Below are positions 1-11,990 of a DNA stretch of 64,000 nucleotides, piece after piece. A model generated the notes under the pieces. It was not told the origin of the DNA and did not search any database. It saw only the letters and a program-made list of their open reading frames with translations. A program made the translations under genes and the position numbers. Numbering within the stretch: the first letter of the stretch is position 1; each line of letters opens with the position of its first letter. Origin of the DNA: Symbiodinium natans (lineage: Eukaryota > Sar > Dinophyceae > Suessiales > Symbiodiniaceae); the NCBI GenBank assembly GCA_905221605.1, contig CAJNDS010000591.1, positions 485,701-549,700 of the forward strand. Reading direction: 5' to 3'.

Positions 1-117
1 CTCCCTGAACTGCAAACAGCTCAGGGGCCTAGGGCGCTGAGGGGGTTTAGGAGGTTTAGGGGGTGTAGGGTTTAGGGGTCCAAGCCCGCGAAAGAAACCC
101 CAAGCCCTAAACGCCAG

Positions 118-190
118 GTGGCGCATCGGCTCGTCATCGGCATGGACGACTCCAGCGAGGATGCCGTGCGCATTCTGCTTGACAATATTG
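118..190 (+). CDS. Candidate exon, unknown protein
   Basis: An island after CGCCAG reads VAHRLVIGMDDSSEDAVRIL and on to DNI. GC content and amino-acid make-up look coding, but no family is recognised and the 3' boundary is unclear (the frame remains open to about 388). Confidence 0.3.
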
Positions 191-294
191 CTACTTATTG
201 GCACTTTTTTGTTTGGGGGGTGGGCGGGTTGGGGGTTTAGGGTTCAGGGTTCAGGGTTTAGGGTTTTTAGGTTCTTGGGCGATCCAGAGCCCTC

Positions 295-421
295 TACTTG
301 GAGGTTTGTGGGTACTTCGTTTACCCCAGTTATAAGTCTACTTACAACCTACTTCGAGGACTTCGGAGGCTTGTCGGTGCAGTTTTAATTGGGGTTATAT
401 AAGTACCCTGAACCTCCAGGT
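295..421. mobile_element. Family A inverted-repeat element (degraded)
   Basis: Ends resemble ACTTGGAGGTTCATGG and its complement; the interior is diverged. Confidence 0.55.
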
Positions 422-868
422 AGGTCTATCAAAGGCCTCCCGGGCCTCTTCTCTACATTAGCGTCCCTTTTGGGGTTGCACATTTTTGACGGTGAGCCCT
501 ACATATTCAGGGCACCCAAAAAGAGACCACTTTTTCCAGAGCCGTAGAAGCCCTGTGAGCCCCATAGCCTCGAAGCTTAGAAAGCTCCCGGAAGAGGGGA
601 AGGCCAGTTTGGCGCAGCCAGTGCACTCCTTGTTGGGGACCGTCGTAAGGAGTGGGTCCTTTTCTTTTTTTTCTCTGGGGGGGGGGGGGGGGGCTACATT
701 CCGTTTACAGGCCCTGTAAGAAACTATAAGCCAAAAACCGTACCTTTTTGTATTCCTTGGGTCTAGCTAGCGTAAACCCAAGAGTCGAAATCCTTTAAGG
801 GGTTCGGTAGGCTGGCTGACACATGAGAACTTTGGAAACATAGATCCTAAACCTTAAGAATGCAACAC

Positions 869-1012
869 TAAACCCTTAACCCTCAACCCTCAACCCTCAA
901 CCCTCAACCCTTAACCCTTAACCCTTAACCCTTAACCCTTAACCCTTAACCCTTAACCCTTAACCCTTAACCCTCAACCCTCAACCCTCAACCCTTAACC
1001 CTTAACCCTAAT
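869..1012. repeat. Telomere-variant array, CCCTTAA/CCCTCAA
   Basis: About 20 seven-base units of CCCTTAA interspersed with CCCTCAA, C-rich strand on +. A variant of the usual CCCTAAA, showing that arrays homogenise locally. Confidence 0.9.
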
Positions 1013-1127
1013 CCTCTGTGATGCGAGTCGAAGCACAACGCAGGTCTCGAATGACGCGGAGGCTGTGGCCGTGGAGCGGAAGAGTGACCTGAGGCCGCCT
1101 TAGTGAGGGAAGCTGCCAGTAGAGGGG

Positions 1128-1395
1128 TTTAGGGTTTAGGGTTTAGGGTTTAGGGTTTAGGGTTTAGGGTTTAGGGTTTAGGGTTTAGGGTTTAGGGTTT
1201 AGGGTTTAGGAGGGGTGTGGCTTGTTGGATGAGGGGGTTCAGTGTTCTCTAAGGCTCCAGGGACTGCCCTCGCCCCTGTGGCCCTGCACACCCTCATCTC
1301 AACCCTTAAGCCTGCGAAGCTGGCAAGCCTGTTGTGGGTTTAGGGTTTAGGGTTTAGGGTTTAGGGTTTAGGGTTTAGGGTTTAGGGTTTAGGGT
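1128..1395. repeat. Two TTTAGGG arrays around an exon-like island
   Basis: About 12 perfect units at 1128-1209 and eight at 1335-1395, G-rich on +, separated by the candidate exon at 1261-1335. Confidence 0.92.
1261..1335 (+). CDS. Candidate exon, unknown protein
   Basis: Begins after CTCCAG|G and ends before GTTTAG of a telomere array. The frame reads TALAPVALHTLISTLKPAKL and on to ASLLW, a helix-like peptide. Another frame is also open. Confidence 0.25.
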
Positions 1396-1715
1396 GGCCG
1401 CACTGTGCTGTAAAGGGGGTTTTAGGGTTTCGGGCTTAGAGGGAGGGAGGGGGGGGGGGCTTGTACAGATCTCCACCTCCCAAGCTTCGCAGCCCTTGCA
1501 AAAAGCTGCGCGCCTGTGGTGTCGATGGCATGTCGATGCTGCCAAAAACTCTGTCTTTGCCCCGCCCTGCCTACAGCCGTCAGAGAATAAGCGAGCATGC
1601 CCAGCAAGAAGCTAGGCCTTATTGGGTTTATCAGGATCATAATTTAGGAATGTTTTTCAGAGGGCTCTAAGGGCCAACCGAAGAAGACAGCACCTTACCT
1701 ACCTTAAACCGCCAG

Positions 1716-2048
1716 CTCCCTGAATGGAACGCTTTGAGACCCAGACTGATCGGCAACACCTTTGAGAACTTTCTTGCTCATGTCCGCGTGCCTGTCGTGA
1801 AAGTAGGTCTTCCTTTTTCACCCAAGATTCTGTGCCGCATTCCTGGAGCCTAAACCCTAAACCCTAAACCCTAAACCCTAAACCCTAAACCCTAAACCCT
1901 AAACCCTAAACCCTAAACCCTAAACCCTAAACCCTAAACCCTAAACCCTAAACCCTAACCCAGTCAGCCTCTACAGCAGTCATGGCCTCCCTAGACAAGT
2001 TCGTTGGCCCTGGCATTCTGGATCGTCAGTCCAGGAGCCTTGCTCTGC
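1716..2048 (+). CDS. Candidate exon pair around a CCCTAAA array (1716-1806, 1977-2048)
   Basis: The first exon follows CCGCCAG and reads LPEWNALRPRLIGNTFENFL, then AHVRVPVVK; it can end at GTAGGT or at the following GTCTTC. The second follows CTCTACAG and reads VMASLDKFVGPGILDRQSRS, then LALR, ending at GTTTAG. Using GTCTTC as donor makes the phases agree. The intron would be dominated by a 15-unit CCCTAAA array. No family recognised. Confidence 0.38.
1853..1961. repeat. CCCTAAA array, about 15 units
   Basis: Perfect seven-base units, C-rich on +, lying between two candidate exons that can be joined in frame. Confidence 0.93.
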
Positions 2049-2490
2049 GGTTTAGGGTTTAGGGTTTAGGGTTTAGGGCTTAGAGTTAAGGGTTCAGGGT
2101 TCAAAGGGTTTAGGGTTCAAAGGGTTTAGGGTTTGGGGTATTCAAGGGTCAAGGGTTTAGGTTTTCTTTTTTTGGCCGGGTGGGGGGGGGGGGGGGGGGG
2201 CCTCCACTTCCTTAAATTTTCCTACTCATCCCAAATTCGGGGGGTAGGGCACACCCACCCAACCATGGCTTAGGGGCTTCGTCCGCGGGTGGAGACTCAT
2301 CGGCTAGAGAGGGTACCCGTGCCGGGCTAAAAAACTTGGCAGGTCAACTGGTCGGGGGTTTAGGGTTTAGGGTTTAATGTTTAGGGTTTAGGGTTTAGGG
2401 GTCTGGCAGGGGGACCAAGATCTAAATGCCTCAGGCCACCGCCCTTCGGCGGATACCAATTGGTACATTATTCTTTAATTCGCTTCTTGC

Positions 2491-2566
2491 ATAATCCGAG
2501 CATCAGTTTAATTCATACCCCCACATTTAAAGAGATTTTTTGAATTAATCAGATGCTCGGATTATC
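2491..2566. repeat. Short inverted repeat (hairpin)
   Basis: ATAATCCGAGCATC at 2491-2504 is mirrored by GATGCTCGGATTAT at 2553-2566, with partly complementary AT-rich sequence further in. The loop is about 48 nt. It may be an orphan MITE or a structured element; no other copy was seen. Confidence 0.6.
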
Positions 2567-2642
2567 TTGAAAATCCACCATCATTGCACCGTAGAATCTG
2601 TTTTGACTTGTTCTCACGTCTGGGCGTTTCTGCTTGCTGTAG

Positions 2643-2784
2643 GTGGTTCTCTCGAAAAAGGCTGCAGTAGATCTAGGAGCACATGATGCGCATTCTGGTG
2701 TAGCACAATTTCATTTTGCTCTTCTTCGGGGGCCATCGTGCATTTCTATCTTGTCTGGAATATGGGGCAGCGAGAGTGTGGAAT
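2643..2784 (+). CDS. Candidate exon, unknown protein
   Basis: Preceded by a long pyrimidine-rich stretch ending TGCTTGCTGTAG, a convincing acceptor. The frame is open for 47 codons (VVLSKKAAVDLGAHDAHSGV start) up to a GT at GTGTTTAGG. Product not recognised. Confidence 0.4.
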
Positions 2785-3260
2785 GTGTTTAGGTTTTGGG
2801 GTCTCAGGGTTTAGGGCCTTTGGTTGCTCAGACTCCTTGTTGCAATTGGGTGCCGTCACCCCGTCCCAAGCCTTCGCTTGAATGCGTCGTTTTGATATTG
2901 TGTACAGGGGCGATACGAGGGATGATAAGGGGATAATGTTTAATGAGCCCTAAACCCTAAACCCTAAACCGTGGCTCTGCTCCTTTTGCTAGATGTTCTC
3001 AGCTTGCCGTGGGCGTTTGGTATCAAGAGCTTGTGCCGGGGGTACGTGCAAACAAGAACACGGTCGAGGGTTTTAGGGTTTAGGGTTTAGGGTTTAGGGT
3101 TAACCCTGAACCCCAAACCCTAACAGCAGAAACAGCACCGAGTAAGCCCTAGCACCCTTTTGTTGTGGCACAAGGTTCCCTCATAAAGTATCCAACAAGA
3201 AAGAGTGCCCTAAACCCTAAACCCTAAACCCTAAACCCTAGATTATATTATGGTAATTAA

Positions 3261-3362
3261 GCCCCCAGGTAGCCCAGCGGTGCCCTTTACTACCCTTTTT
3301 TGTTGGTTCAAGGTTCCCTTGTACAGTATCCAACCAACACAAGGGGCGCCCTTATTTTAAGA
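3261..3362. mobile_element. Family B element
   Basis: GGTAGCCCAG ... GGTGCCC left; GGCGCCCTTATT right. Next to a second, partial copy at 3143-3212. Confidence 0.65.
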
Positions 3363-4095
3363 TTGGTATTTTGCCAAAACACACCCTAAACCCCATCTGA
3401 ATCCCTGATCCCTACACCCTAAACCCCTTAAAGCCTTAAACCCTAAACCCTCACGTGTGAGCAACCTTCAACCCCTGCAAACACACACCCTAGGTCCCAG
3501 ACGAATCCCTGACAAGGCTTGGCCTTTAGGACAACCTGTATCTTAGTAGCTGAATAAGTACACTTTACACTTTCTGGGATAGTATAACCCCCCCCTATAG
3601 AACTGAATGCGTACTTTTTTTTTTTTGGGGGGGGGGGGGGGGGGGGATATGGTGAGTTGTCAAAATGATGGGCCGTTTTGTGGTAGCCTAGACAGTAGGG
3701 CCGCCTGATGATAGCAACCCCAAAACAGGGACCAAAACGTAGAGAAGTGACCAAATACAGATTTCATATGGTCAGGTACTTGAATACATACTATTTGCTG
3801 AAGAGCCCCACCCAAAAAATGTAAAACTACTCTTCCTTATAAGGGCTAGACAGGAGTTAATACCTTTTGCTTTTCGAGGGTTTTGGGTTCTCTGCATGTC
3901 AGGGCCCGCATTCTAATTGATGGTGACCCCAAAAGAGACCACAATTAGAGAAGCAACCGCAGAAACATAAACATAGGTATGTATGTACAGGTCCTGGACC
4001 GTCAGAAGGGTGCATGCTTGCAGATATGTGGTCCCACACTTTTGGGGGGCGTGAATGTAGCCCCCGCCCCAAAAAAAAAAAAAAACTACTGACTG

Positions 4096-4212
4096 CTGAA
4101 TTGCGAGGACACGTTGGCCAACGACGAAGCAGGACTTGAATGGCCTGTCTGTCACATGGCTGCATCGCCGTGCAGGATGCTTCATACCTGCTTGTTCAAC
4201 TCTAAGCCCTAA
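4096..4212 (+). CDS. Candidate exon or C-terminal fragment
   Basis: A 38-codon open stretch to a TAA (LNCEDTLANDEAGLEWPVCH start). An overlapping minus-strand frame is also open, so strand and reality are uncertain. Confidence 0.22.
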   Translation: MNCEDTLANDEAGLEWPVCHMAASPCRMLHTCLFNSKP

Positions 4213-4289
4213 ACGAAAGGTGTACAAATACATGCATATGTGAATATGTACACATAAAAAAATAAATGTATAGATAAATATATATAAAT

Positions 4290-4307
4290 AGATTAGAAAG
4301 AGAGATA

Positions 4308-4343
<36 letters not shown>

Positions 4344-4405
4344 CACGTATGCATATAAATAAATAAATGTATATATGTATATATATATAGGTATATTTAT
4401 ATATG
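4290..4405. repeat. (TA)n-rich microsatellite
   Basis: Long TATATA runs broken by single C or G bases. Accounts for the Tyr/Ile-rich open frame on the minus strand. Confidence 0.85.
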
Positions 4406-4837
4406 TATGCAATCACATGCACAACGAAACATCTGTGCACATGATAAGGGCCAAATGCGACGCGCTCTAGTTGCTGAAGAGCATGTGCTTCAGGTGCCCT
4501 GCACCAACTATGCGATCGTCACTGTCTCAGCTGGTGATGCGAGGATAGGGGAGCAAAAGGGGCTTATAAGGCTTAGGGAGTCGAATATACTGTATTAGCA
4601 AGGCAAGACTATATTGTCATAGTATTTCCATATTCGAATAGTATGATCCTAGATATCTAAATCAATGTAGATTCCTGAATTAAGTGGTATTGGGCTCTTT
4701 GGGCCCCAAACCCCAAACCCTAAACCTTAAACCTAAAACCTAAACCCTAATTAGACCCGTAACCAGACCTTTTCTCCGACAAGCTAACCCCACAGTGCTG
4801 TGGCCAGACGGGTGGCAAAAACCAAAACCCTAAACCC

Positions 4838-4955
4838 CAAACCCCGAACCCTAAACCCTAACCCTAAACCCTAAACCCTAAACCCTAAACCCTAAACCCT
4901 AAACCCTAAACCCTAAACCCTAACCCCTAACCCCCAACCCCTAACCCCTAAACCC
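4838..4955. repeat. CCCTAAA array
   Basis: About 16 units, with CCCCTAA and CCCCAA variants at the right edge. Confidence 0.9.
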
Positions 4956-5791
4956 TGACCAGACCTTTTAGGCCTCCATGGCATCGTTGGCCGTCTCTTC
5001 CCGGCTCTCGGGTGGTTGCTTGTCTGCCGTTGTGCCCACATCCGGGCCCTTCTGGGCTCGTTTACCATGAAATGCGGGCTCTTTGCTAGGGTTTCAGGGT
5101 TCAGGGTTTAGGGTCCAGGGTTGAGGATTTTGAGGGGGTTTTGGAGGAAAGTATCGGTTCGTTTACCCTTACAGAACTCTGTGTGGAGCCTCTGTAAGCC
5201 TCCGTTACAACCCTCAAAGCCCTGAAACCCTGAACCCCTAACGCCGTAAGCCTGAAGACTTCAAACCCTGCAGACCTACAGCACAGAACCGCCCAACTCC
5301 CTGCATTTGCTTCCCACCCCCCGCAAAAAAATCACACACACACACACACATGCACGCAAAGAATGAAATTCAAAAAACTAAACCCCAGACCCGACCCTAA
5401 GAACCTACACCCTAAATTCTAAACGCATGTTGAGCCTTTTTTTCTCTCAACAGGAAAAGTGCAGCCCTGCCCTGCGTTTCGCCCAGCTATGCGGGATCCC
5501 AAACCCTACTCCCATTGGCACTGGCCAGTTTAGGGTTTAGGGTTTTGGGTAACCCTACAGCCTAGAAACACAAGTGCTATCGGGGCTGGCAAAAGAGGAC
5601 CCGAAAGTTAAAACCAAAACCCAGAACCCTAGGCGGGTGGCAAGAACAAAACCAAACCCTAAACCCTCAACCCTAAACCGGAATGGACCCTCCGCTGATG
5701 GACTGCGGCGGCATGCCAAGGAACCGGACCTGACCCGCCCGAAGAGCCCAAGGCCGCGTGTGACTGTTTAGAGTTTAGGGTTTAGGGTTTA

Positions 5792-5958
5792 GCTAGGGTC
5801 TAAGGGTAGTTTCATGGTCCCTTAGTATGGGCCATTAAAAGGGTACCCAGTACATAACCCTTACAAGCCCTATGCACATGAAGGGCCCATATATCAGAAT
5901 CCTTTCAAGGAGGTTAGGGACCACATTAAGTGCCCATGAAACTACCCTCAGGTACCCT
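5792..5958. mobile_element. Family E element
   Basis: GGGTAGTTTCATGGTCCC left, CATGAAACTACCC right; the flank TAA on the left is a possible duplication remnant. Confidence 0.75.
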
Positions 5959-7092
5959 AAGTGGCTCGCTTGCTATACCTGCATTACGGCCATCATATTC
6001 CCTTCGAAGATCTTCAGAAAGGGTCCCCAAACACATGAGTCCCACAAGCCCGCAAAAGCCCGACATCAACTTTTACATTGTCGATTGGGATCTTGGGTTT
6101 ATACGGTCGGTCCTTTTGCGCTTAAGTAGCCCACAATTGCCCCTACACAAACCCCGAACACTAACCAACCGACACAAACTCTCACGAACCCAAAACCGAA
6201 GCACTAAACCCTTCATCGCCAACCCTTTTCGCCCCAAAACGCGCTCGAAAGCCCACAGGCCAAAACCCTCCAAAGCCCTACAAACCCCGAAGCCCCAAGC
6301 CCTCGAAAAGCCCTAAACCCTAAACCCTAAACCAAAAACCCTAAACCCTAAACCCTAAGCCACCGAAACCCCGAACCCCAAACCCCGACTCTACCTTGGA
6401 CTCCTAAGGTTGTACCCTGTGGCAACAAAAACTGAACCCTACACTCTAAACCCGGTGATCAACCTTATAAACCCTAAACCCTAAACCCTCGCGCCAAAAC
6501 CCTAAACCCTAAACCCTAAACCCTAAACCCTAAACCCCAAACCCCAAACCCCTAAACCCCTAAACCCTAAACCCTAAACCCTGCCTACATTCACGTTGCA
6601 GGTCCGATTGGCCCGCGTCGTCTACTCGCAGGATGAGCCCAGGTGCGGATTCATCCCAACCCTTCTTGAGAAAACTGAGAAAGCAAAACGGTTCCGTTTT
6701 TGTTTGGCTTAGGGCTGGGTAGCCCAGTGGCACCACTTGTTTTTTTGGTTTAAGGTTCCTCACTGGGTTACCAAGAGGGTGTTCTTGTGGCTGCATGAAA
6801 GAAACTCTTAGACCCCACGTTGGGAGTTCTGACCGATGACAAAAGCCCTGTGCTCATCAGTCCGTGATTTCGGGTTTTTCCAAACCCTAAACCCTAAACC
6901 CTAAACCCCTTACACGAGCTTTCCACCCCGCAGGTCCTGGCGAGGTGGCGTGAACCCCCTGCTTCGAGGTCTCCTGCATCATTATGAAGCTCTTGGGCTC
7001 TTTGGTTCGATCTGCGGCTTACGGGTTTGAGGGTTCAGGGCTTTAAGGGTAGTCCCCTGTTGCGCGCCCCTGATTTTCTAACCACAGAAGAA

Positions 7093-7206
7093 GTAATACA
7101 GGGGTCGAATAATTGCAAATAGTACTCCCTTATGGTCCCGACACAATTATACCGTAAGAACCCCCAAAACCCTGTTTCTACTTATTCAGGCCCCCGATAT
7201 AAGGTA
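7093..7206. mobile_element. Family H element
   Basis: AGGGGTCGAATAATT ... TATTCAGGCCCCCGATAT ends; internal AAGAACCCCCAAAACCC. Confidence 0.65.
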
Positions 7207-7258
7207 TCTGTCTAAACTACCTTCGCGCACGCCGCAAGACTGAGCACAGCCACAGCCC

Positions 7259-7510
7259 TAAGCCCTAAGCCCTAAACCCTAAACCCTAAACCCTAAACCC
7301 TAAACCCTAAAGGCCCTAAACCCTAAAGCCTCCGGACCCCGCATGGGGGCAACCCGTGCTTAATGGCTGCAGCACAAGGGGCAGCCGTGTGAGAAGCAGG
7401 ATGTCGGAATGGAGTGGAGTCTGGAGAGGGTTTAGGGTTTAGGGTTTAGGGTGTAGGGTTCAGGGTTAGGGTTTAGGGTTTAGGGTTTAGGGTTTAGGGT
7501 TTAGGGTTTC
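7259..7510. repeat. CCCTAAA array facing a TTTAGGG array
   Basis: C-rich units at 7259-7330 and G-rich units at 7428-7510 converge on a roughly 100-bp non-repetitive island, an arrangement seen repeatedly in the window. Confidence 0.88.
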
Positions 7511-7547
7511 CACCGGGGTCTGCGCTTGTCTTTTCTGCCGGGGTCAG

Positions 7548-7670
7548 ATCTGGAAGCCGCGACGACGAAGCTGCGGACTATGGTAGGATTTGCCGACTTG
7601 GCGGAACGCGTGTCCATCAAAGAGGTTTCTGGTTCCAGTGCTTGCGGCGACATGGGTATTTCCAACCGGC
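7548..7670 (+). CDS. Candidate exon, unknown protein
   Basis: Follows TTTTCTGCCGGGGTCAG. After two bases the frame reads LEAATTKLRTMVGFADLAER, then VSIKEVSGSSACGDMG. It sits between two telomere-like arrays of opposite orientation. No family recognised. Confidence 0.35.
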
Positions 7671-7828
7671 CCTAAACCTAAACCCCTAAACCCTAATTAA
7701 ACCCCTAAACCCCTAAACCCCTAAACCCCTAAACCCCTAAACCCCTAAACCCCTAAACCCCTAAACCCCTAAACCCCTAAACCCCTAAACCCCTAAACCC
7801 CTAAACCCCTAAACCCCTAAACCCCTAA
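7668..7828. repeat. CCCCTAAA octamer array
   Basis: About 19 units of an eight-base variant (TTTAGGGG on the other strand), almost perfectly regular, ending in a C-rich tract. The unit length differs from the seven-base repeat elsewhere. Confidence 0.92.
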
Positions 7829-8007
7829 CCCTCCCCCCCTCCCCCCCCCCCCTCCAAGAATGCCTCCAACTTTTCAAGCATCCTCATTCTCGATGACTCG
7901 GTGCCCCTATCTTTCGGAAACCTTGACATCTCAACCTTGACACCTAAACCCTCATGTGAAGACGAGCTAAATGGGCCTCCAAGGGCATTGAATAGGGTTT
8001 AGGGTTT

Positions 8008-8118
8008 CTCTCTCTCTCTCTCTCTCTCGCTCGCTCGCTCTCCATCTCTCTCAGTCTCTCTGTCTCTCTCTCTCCCTCTCGCTCGCTCTCCATCTCTCCA
8101 TCTCTGTCTCTCTCTCTG
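8008..8118. repeat. (CT)n microsatellite
   Basis: CT-rich tract with GCTCGCTC and CATCTCTC interruptions, bordered on both sides by TTTAGGG units. Confidence 0.88.
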
Positions 8119-8154
8119 ATACAATAATAAGGGTTTAGGGTTTAGGGTCTCTTG

Positions 8155-8660
8155 GAATGTCCTGTCGTTGGGGCCGTGATCGTGTTGCCATGCTGGTACT
8201 TGGTCATCTGCCGTTGTTGGGGGGGAGCATCATCCACTCCATTTCCTGAAGCAGCCAGCCCCCCCCCCCCCCAAAAAAAAAAAAAAAAACATCCTCCTCA
8301 ACCCATGAATGGCCGAAGGTGATGCGACAAAAGCGAGATGAGCGCTGGAGGGTCGCGGTACGTATATGCAGGGGTATAGGTACCCGAAGTAGGTGGCCAC
8401 CAATGATGGCCCTATCTACCCCACGTACAACCCAACTTGAAGTGACCCGAACCTCCAAGCAAACCTCCCGAGACGGTCGAACTCGCAAACGTAGGGCCCC
8501 CCTTAGAATGTCTCACGCACCTTTGGAACATGGCCGGCACCAAAGAAAGGGGGTAGCGTTTACAGGGCTTTGTGGAGGTTTTGCAGGATACACGATTTCA
8601 GACCCCGAGCTCTATACAAAGTACAAAGGGTAAAATAGAGAGTGTAGCATATGTGTGTGA
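8155..8660. other. Unassigned stretch with overlapping open frames
   Basis: A + frame (8319-8633, 104 codons) and a minus frame (8204-8488) overlap around a C/A homopolymer. Neither shows a domain. Confidence 0.3.
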
Positions 8661-8796
8661 TACATATGGTGATGTCTCTACAATATGGTCCCTTTTGGGG
8701 CCTTCGTAAATCAGGGGGCCCCTTTCTGATTGAGGGTACCAAGAAAGGGATTCTAATTCGGAGAACCCACCATATCCTCAGTTCTTTAAATATAGT

Positions 8797-8918
8797 ACTA
8801 TTTGCTGAAGAGCCCCCCCCCCCCCCCCCCCCAAAAAAAAAAAAAAACATATACCCTTCCTTATAAGGGCAATCTCGGAGTTGCTATCCTTTTTTTGGGG
8901 GGCGGGGGGGGGGGGGCT
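8797..8918. mobile_element. Family G element with C/A homopolymers
   Basis: TTTGCTGAAGAGCCCCCC, a run of about 20 C then about 15 A, CCTTCCTTATAAGGGC, ending in a T/G homopolymer. Similar copies at 3783-3880, 45745-45825, 47965-48066, 49888-50005 and 58240-58322, several ending CTTAAG or CTTAG. Confidence 0.65.
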
Positions 8919-9300
8919 TTGGGTCCCCTAAAGCGGTTTGCGTGGAGCGTGACTGTGTCCTGCATGCCGCAGCGTTTGGTTTGTTACCGGGGAGGCAGCA
9001 AGACGAAGTGGCTTGATCATGTGCGAGCTCTTTGGTGCTGGGGCTTCTAGGGTCTAGGGTTTAGGGCTTATAGGGGGTTTAGGGTTTAGGGTTTAGGGCT
9101 TATAGGGGGATGTTCCTGAAGAGTCCCGAAGCAGCCCAAACCACAGCCTCAGTATCTGGCACCCTACAGCTTGGGGTGCCCCCGGATCAGGTTTCCTATA
9201 CACTCTTCCAGGTGCCATGGCTTTGTGGGGTTTAGGGTTTAGGGTTTAGGGTTTAGGGCTTAGGGTTTAGGGTTTAGGGTTTAGTGTTTAGGCTATTCAG

Positions 9301-9372
9301 GCTTCCTGCTCCTCTCTCGCCATGCTCGCGGGCGATCAGGAGATGCGCGCCGATGCCATGCGCGCCCTCGAG
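9301..9372 (+). CDS. Candidate exon, unknown protein
   Basis: A 72-nt island, phase 0 at both ends, between ATTCAG|G and GAG|GTGTGC. It reads ASCSSLAMLAGDQEMRADAM and on to RALE. The frame stays open past the donor as well. Confidence 0.33.
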
Positions 9373-11340
9373 GTGTGCATGACTGGCTGGGGGGCCCAGC
9401 CTGCCTTCCACACCGAGGCCCAACTTATAAGCCCCATACAGGGTCAGGGTTTGGGGTTTAGGGTTTAGGGTTTAGGGTTTGCTGTGATAGGGCGTAGATG
9501 CTGTGAAGTTTAGGTTTTGGAAAAAAGCTCGAAAGCTTCGTGAGGCGCGAAGAGCAGCCTTGGCCCGATTGTGGAAGCCCATCTAACATTTTTCTCCCAC
9601 CCCACACCGTCCGAGGCGGCAAAGCCACCCAAACCTGTTCCTTTTAGGGTTTAGGCCTAAACTCAAGGCAACAGTCCACTTCAAAAAACTTATTCAGTTT
9701 CATCAATTCGGGTTTGGGTCCGAGAGTCAAAGGTTTCAAGGAGATTCAGGCAGAGAAGCAAACCAGAGGAGGTTTCAGGGGGCAGGGGGGGCCAGGGGGG
9801 TCAGGCCAGGGGCCGCCCCTGCGCAGCAAGGCAAGACCCGAAAACCCAGACCTTGTTACGTAGGGTTTAGATTTAGGCTGTAGGATTTCGGGTTTAGGAT
9901 GTAGGGTTTAGGGCAGCCTGTAAAACCTTACGTAAGCCGCATAAACCCCAACCCCAGACCTTCTCAGTATAAAGCGTATCAAGCCCAAGTAAGCCTTGCC
10001 AAAACCCTTTAAACCCCTTAGTATGCCCCATAAACTCCAACCCCTAGACATTCTTGGCATAAACCCGAAGCAATCCTTCTTGAAGCCCTTGACGCCCAAG
10101 TTAAACCCTATCAAAGCCTCAATGAACCCGGGCCATCATCATTGCTATAAGCCCGAAGCCCCTGATGCGTTTTCTCCAGCAAAGTCCTTGCTCGGGCGTA
10201 TGGTGTAGGGCTTAGGGTTTTCAGAGCTCGAGGCTTCAAGTTTAGGGTTTATGGTTTAGGGTTTAGGGTTTAGGTTAGAGTTTAGCGTAGTCTGGGGCTT
10301 GAAGAGGGTGGGGAAGATCAAGTGAGGAAAGTTCAACAACACTGTGGAGTACCAGAAGCTTCAGCGAGACAGCAACGATCCTTGATCTGCAACCGGACCT
10401 TTTTTTTCAGGGCTGGCGCAGGGACGTGGTCTAGGGTTGGCGTTGGGGATTAGGGTTGGCAGTGGAGGATTCCCAGATTACCTGTGGGACCACCGACCCA
10501 CCGCGCAGCGTCTTCCTGTCACTGCGGTTGTTGAGAGCCTTTTTTTGGTCAAAACCCTCAACCCCGCTCGGAGTTGCATGGGAAAGAAGAGGGGTGATCA
10601 AACTTCGGCGATGTTATTGAACCCTAAACCCTAAACCCTAAACCCTAAACCCTAAACCCTAAACCCTAAAGGAAGCTGGAAACACTGACGGACCTGCGTC
10701 GGGGCTGGGAAGCTATAGGGTGCTCAGGATTCCAACTTGGGAATTGTGCGCGCCGCCGTGTCCAAGTCCTTCACTGTGGAGACTTGGGCGTGGAGCTCTT
10801 GGCCTTCCTAAACCAGAAACCCTAAACCCTAAACCCTAAAACTCTAAACCCTAAACCCTAAACCCTACAGGTGGCCCAACCTCTAGAACTGGCGAGCTGC
10901 AGTGTCTGAAGCCACCCTACCCCTACTGCAAGGCCCCATAAATTTTGAGTTCAGCTGTCTTCGATGAAGGTGTGGCTGCGGTTTAGGGTTTAGGGTTTAG
11001 GCTCAGGGTTTTTTGTGTGTCAGTCACGGGTTCAAGTAGGGATCTTGCGAGCAGTTGCGCTGGAACAGGGCATGCGGCACCGCGTCCGGCGTTAACAAAG
11101 AGTGAAGGCCCCGGTTTGGGGTTTAGGGTTTAGGGAAGCTAGCAGGTCGGAAGCAGAGTCTAGTAGGACCCTGTTTGGGTTTGCACTACGCCCGCCCGAC
11201 TTGGCATCTTCGGCCCAGGAGTGGCGACCGCTGTATCAGCCGGAAACCCCTGTGGCTCCCTGGTGCAAGGGGAGGAGGTCACCCTTTCAGCCTACTCGAC
11301 CGCCTGCCTCCAACAAAAATGCGTCCTTGGCATCCTGTGG

Positions 11341-11411
11341 ACCCTAAGCCCTAAACCCTAAACCCTAAACCCTAAACCCTAAACCCTAAACCCTAAACCC
11401 TAAACCCTAAA
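11341..11411. repeat. CCCTAAA array
   Basis: Ten perfect units following an open island (11140-11345). Confidence 0.9.
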
Positions 11412-11723
11412 CCTGCCCGGGAGCCCACCCTAGGCTTCAATCGAAGACTTAGAGACGGCGCGACGAGGGCGCCCCGGCTGATAGCAACCTGCATCGCATC
11501 GTAGACTAACCTTAGCACCCCTCCCCTCTAGGGTTTAGGGTTTAGGGTTTAGGATTAGGGTTTAGGGTTTAGGTTTCAGAGGCGTGCTCGTTCTCAGATT
11601 GGCGGAGAAGACCAAGGAAGAGTCTAAGTTTAATCGCAACTTACTCGTACGACCTCCAGCCGCAAAACTGTCGGAGCTCCAGTTCCAGCCTTGAGTCAAA
11701 CACTAAGCACCACAAATCCTCAC

Positions 11724-11990
11724 AGGGTTTAGGGTTTAGGGTTTAGGGTTTAGGGTTTAGGGTTTAGGGTTTAGGGTTTAGGGTTTAGGGTAGCCCTTCC
11801 CAGGGAGGCAGTTGCATCTTGACAGTAACATGCTGCTCACATCGAGGAGTTATTGCCTGTCATGTTTTCATAGCAATCGATAATTTGTCAGCTTGGTATT
11901 TTATTTAGGGTTTAGGGTTTAGGGTTTAGGGTTTAGGGTTTAGGGTTCAGGGTTCAGGGTTTAGGGTTTAGGGTTTAGGGTTTAGTTAGG
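11724..11990. repeat. TTTAGGG arrays
   Basis: Two G-rich arrays (11724-11790 and 11905-11990) around a 110-bp island with no clear coding signal. Confidence 0.9.

Noticed and set aside
3913-4440. 175-codon minus-strand ORF rich in Tyr and Ile
   Set aside because: Its N-terminal half is (TA)n microsatellite and the remainder crosses an element with a homopolymer; no domain.
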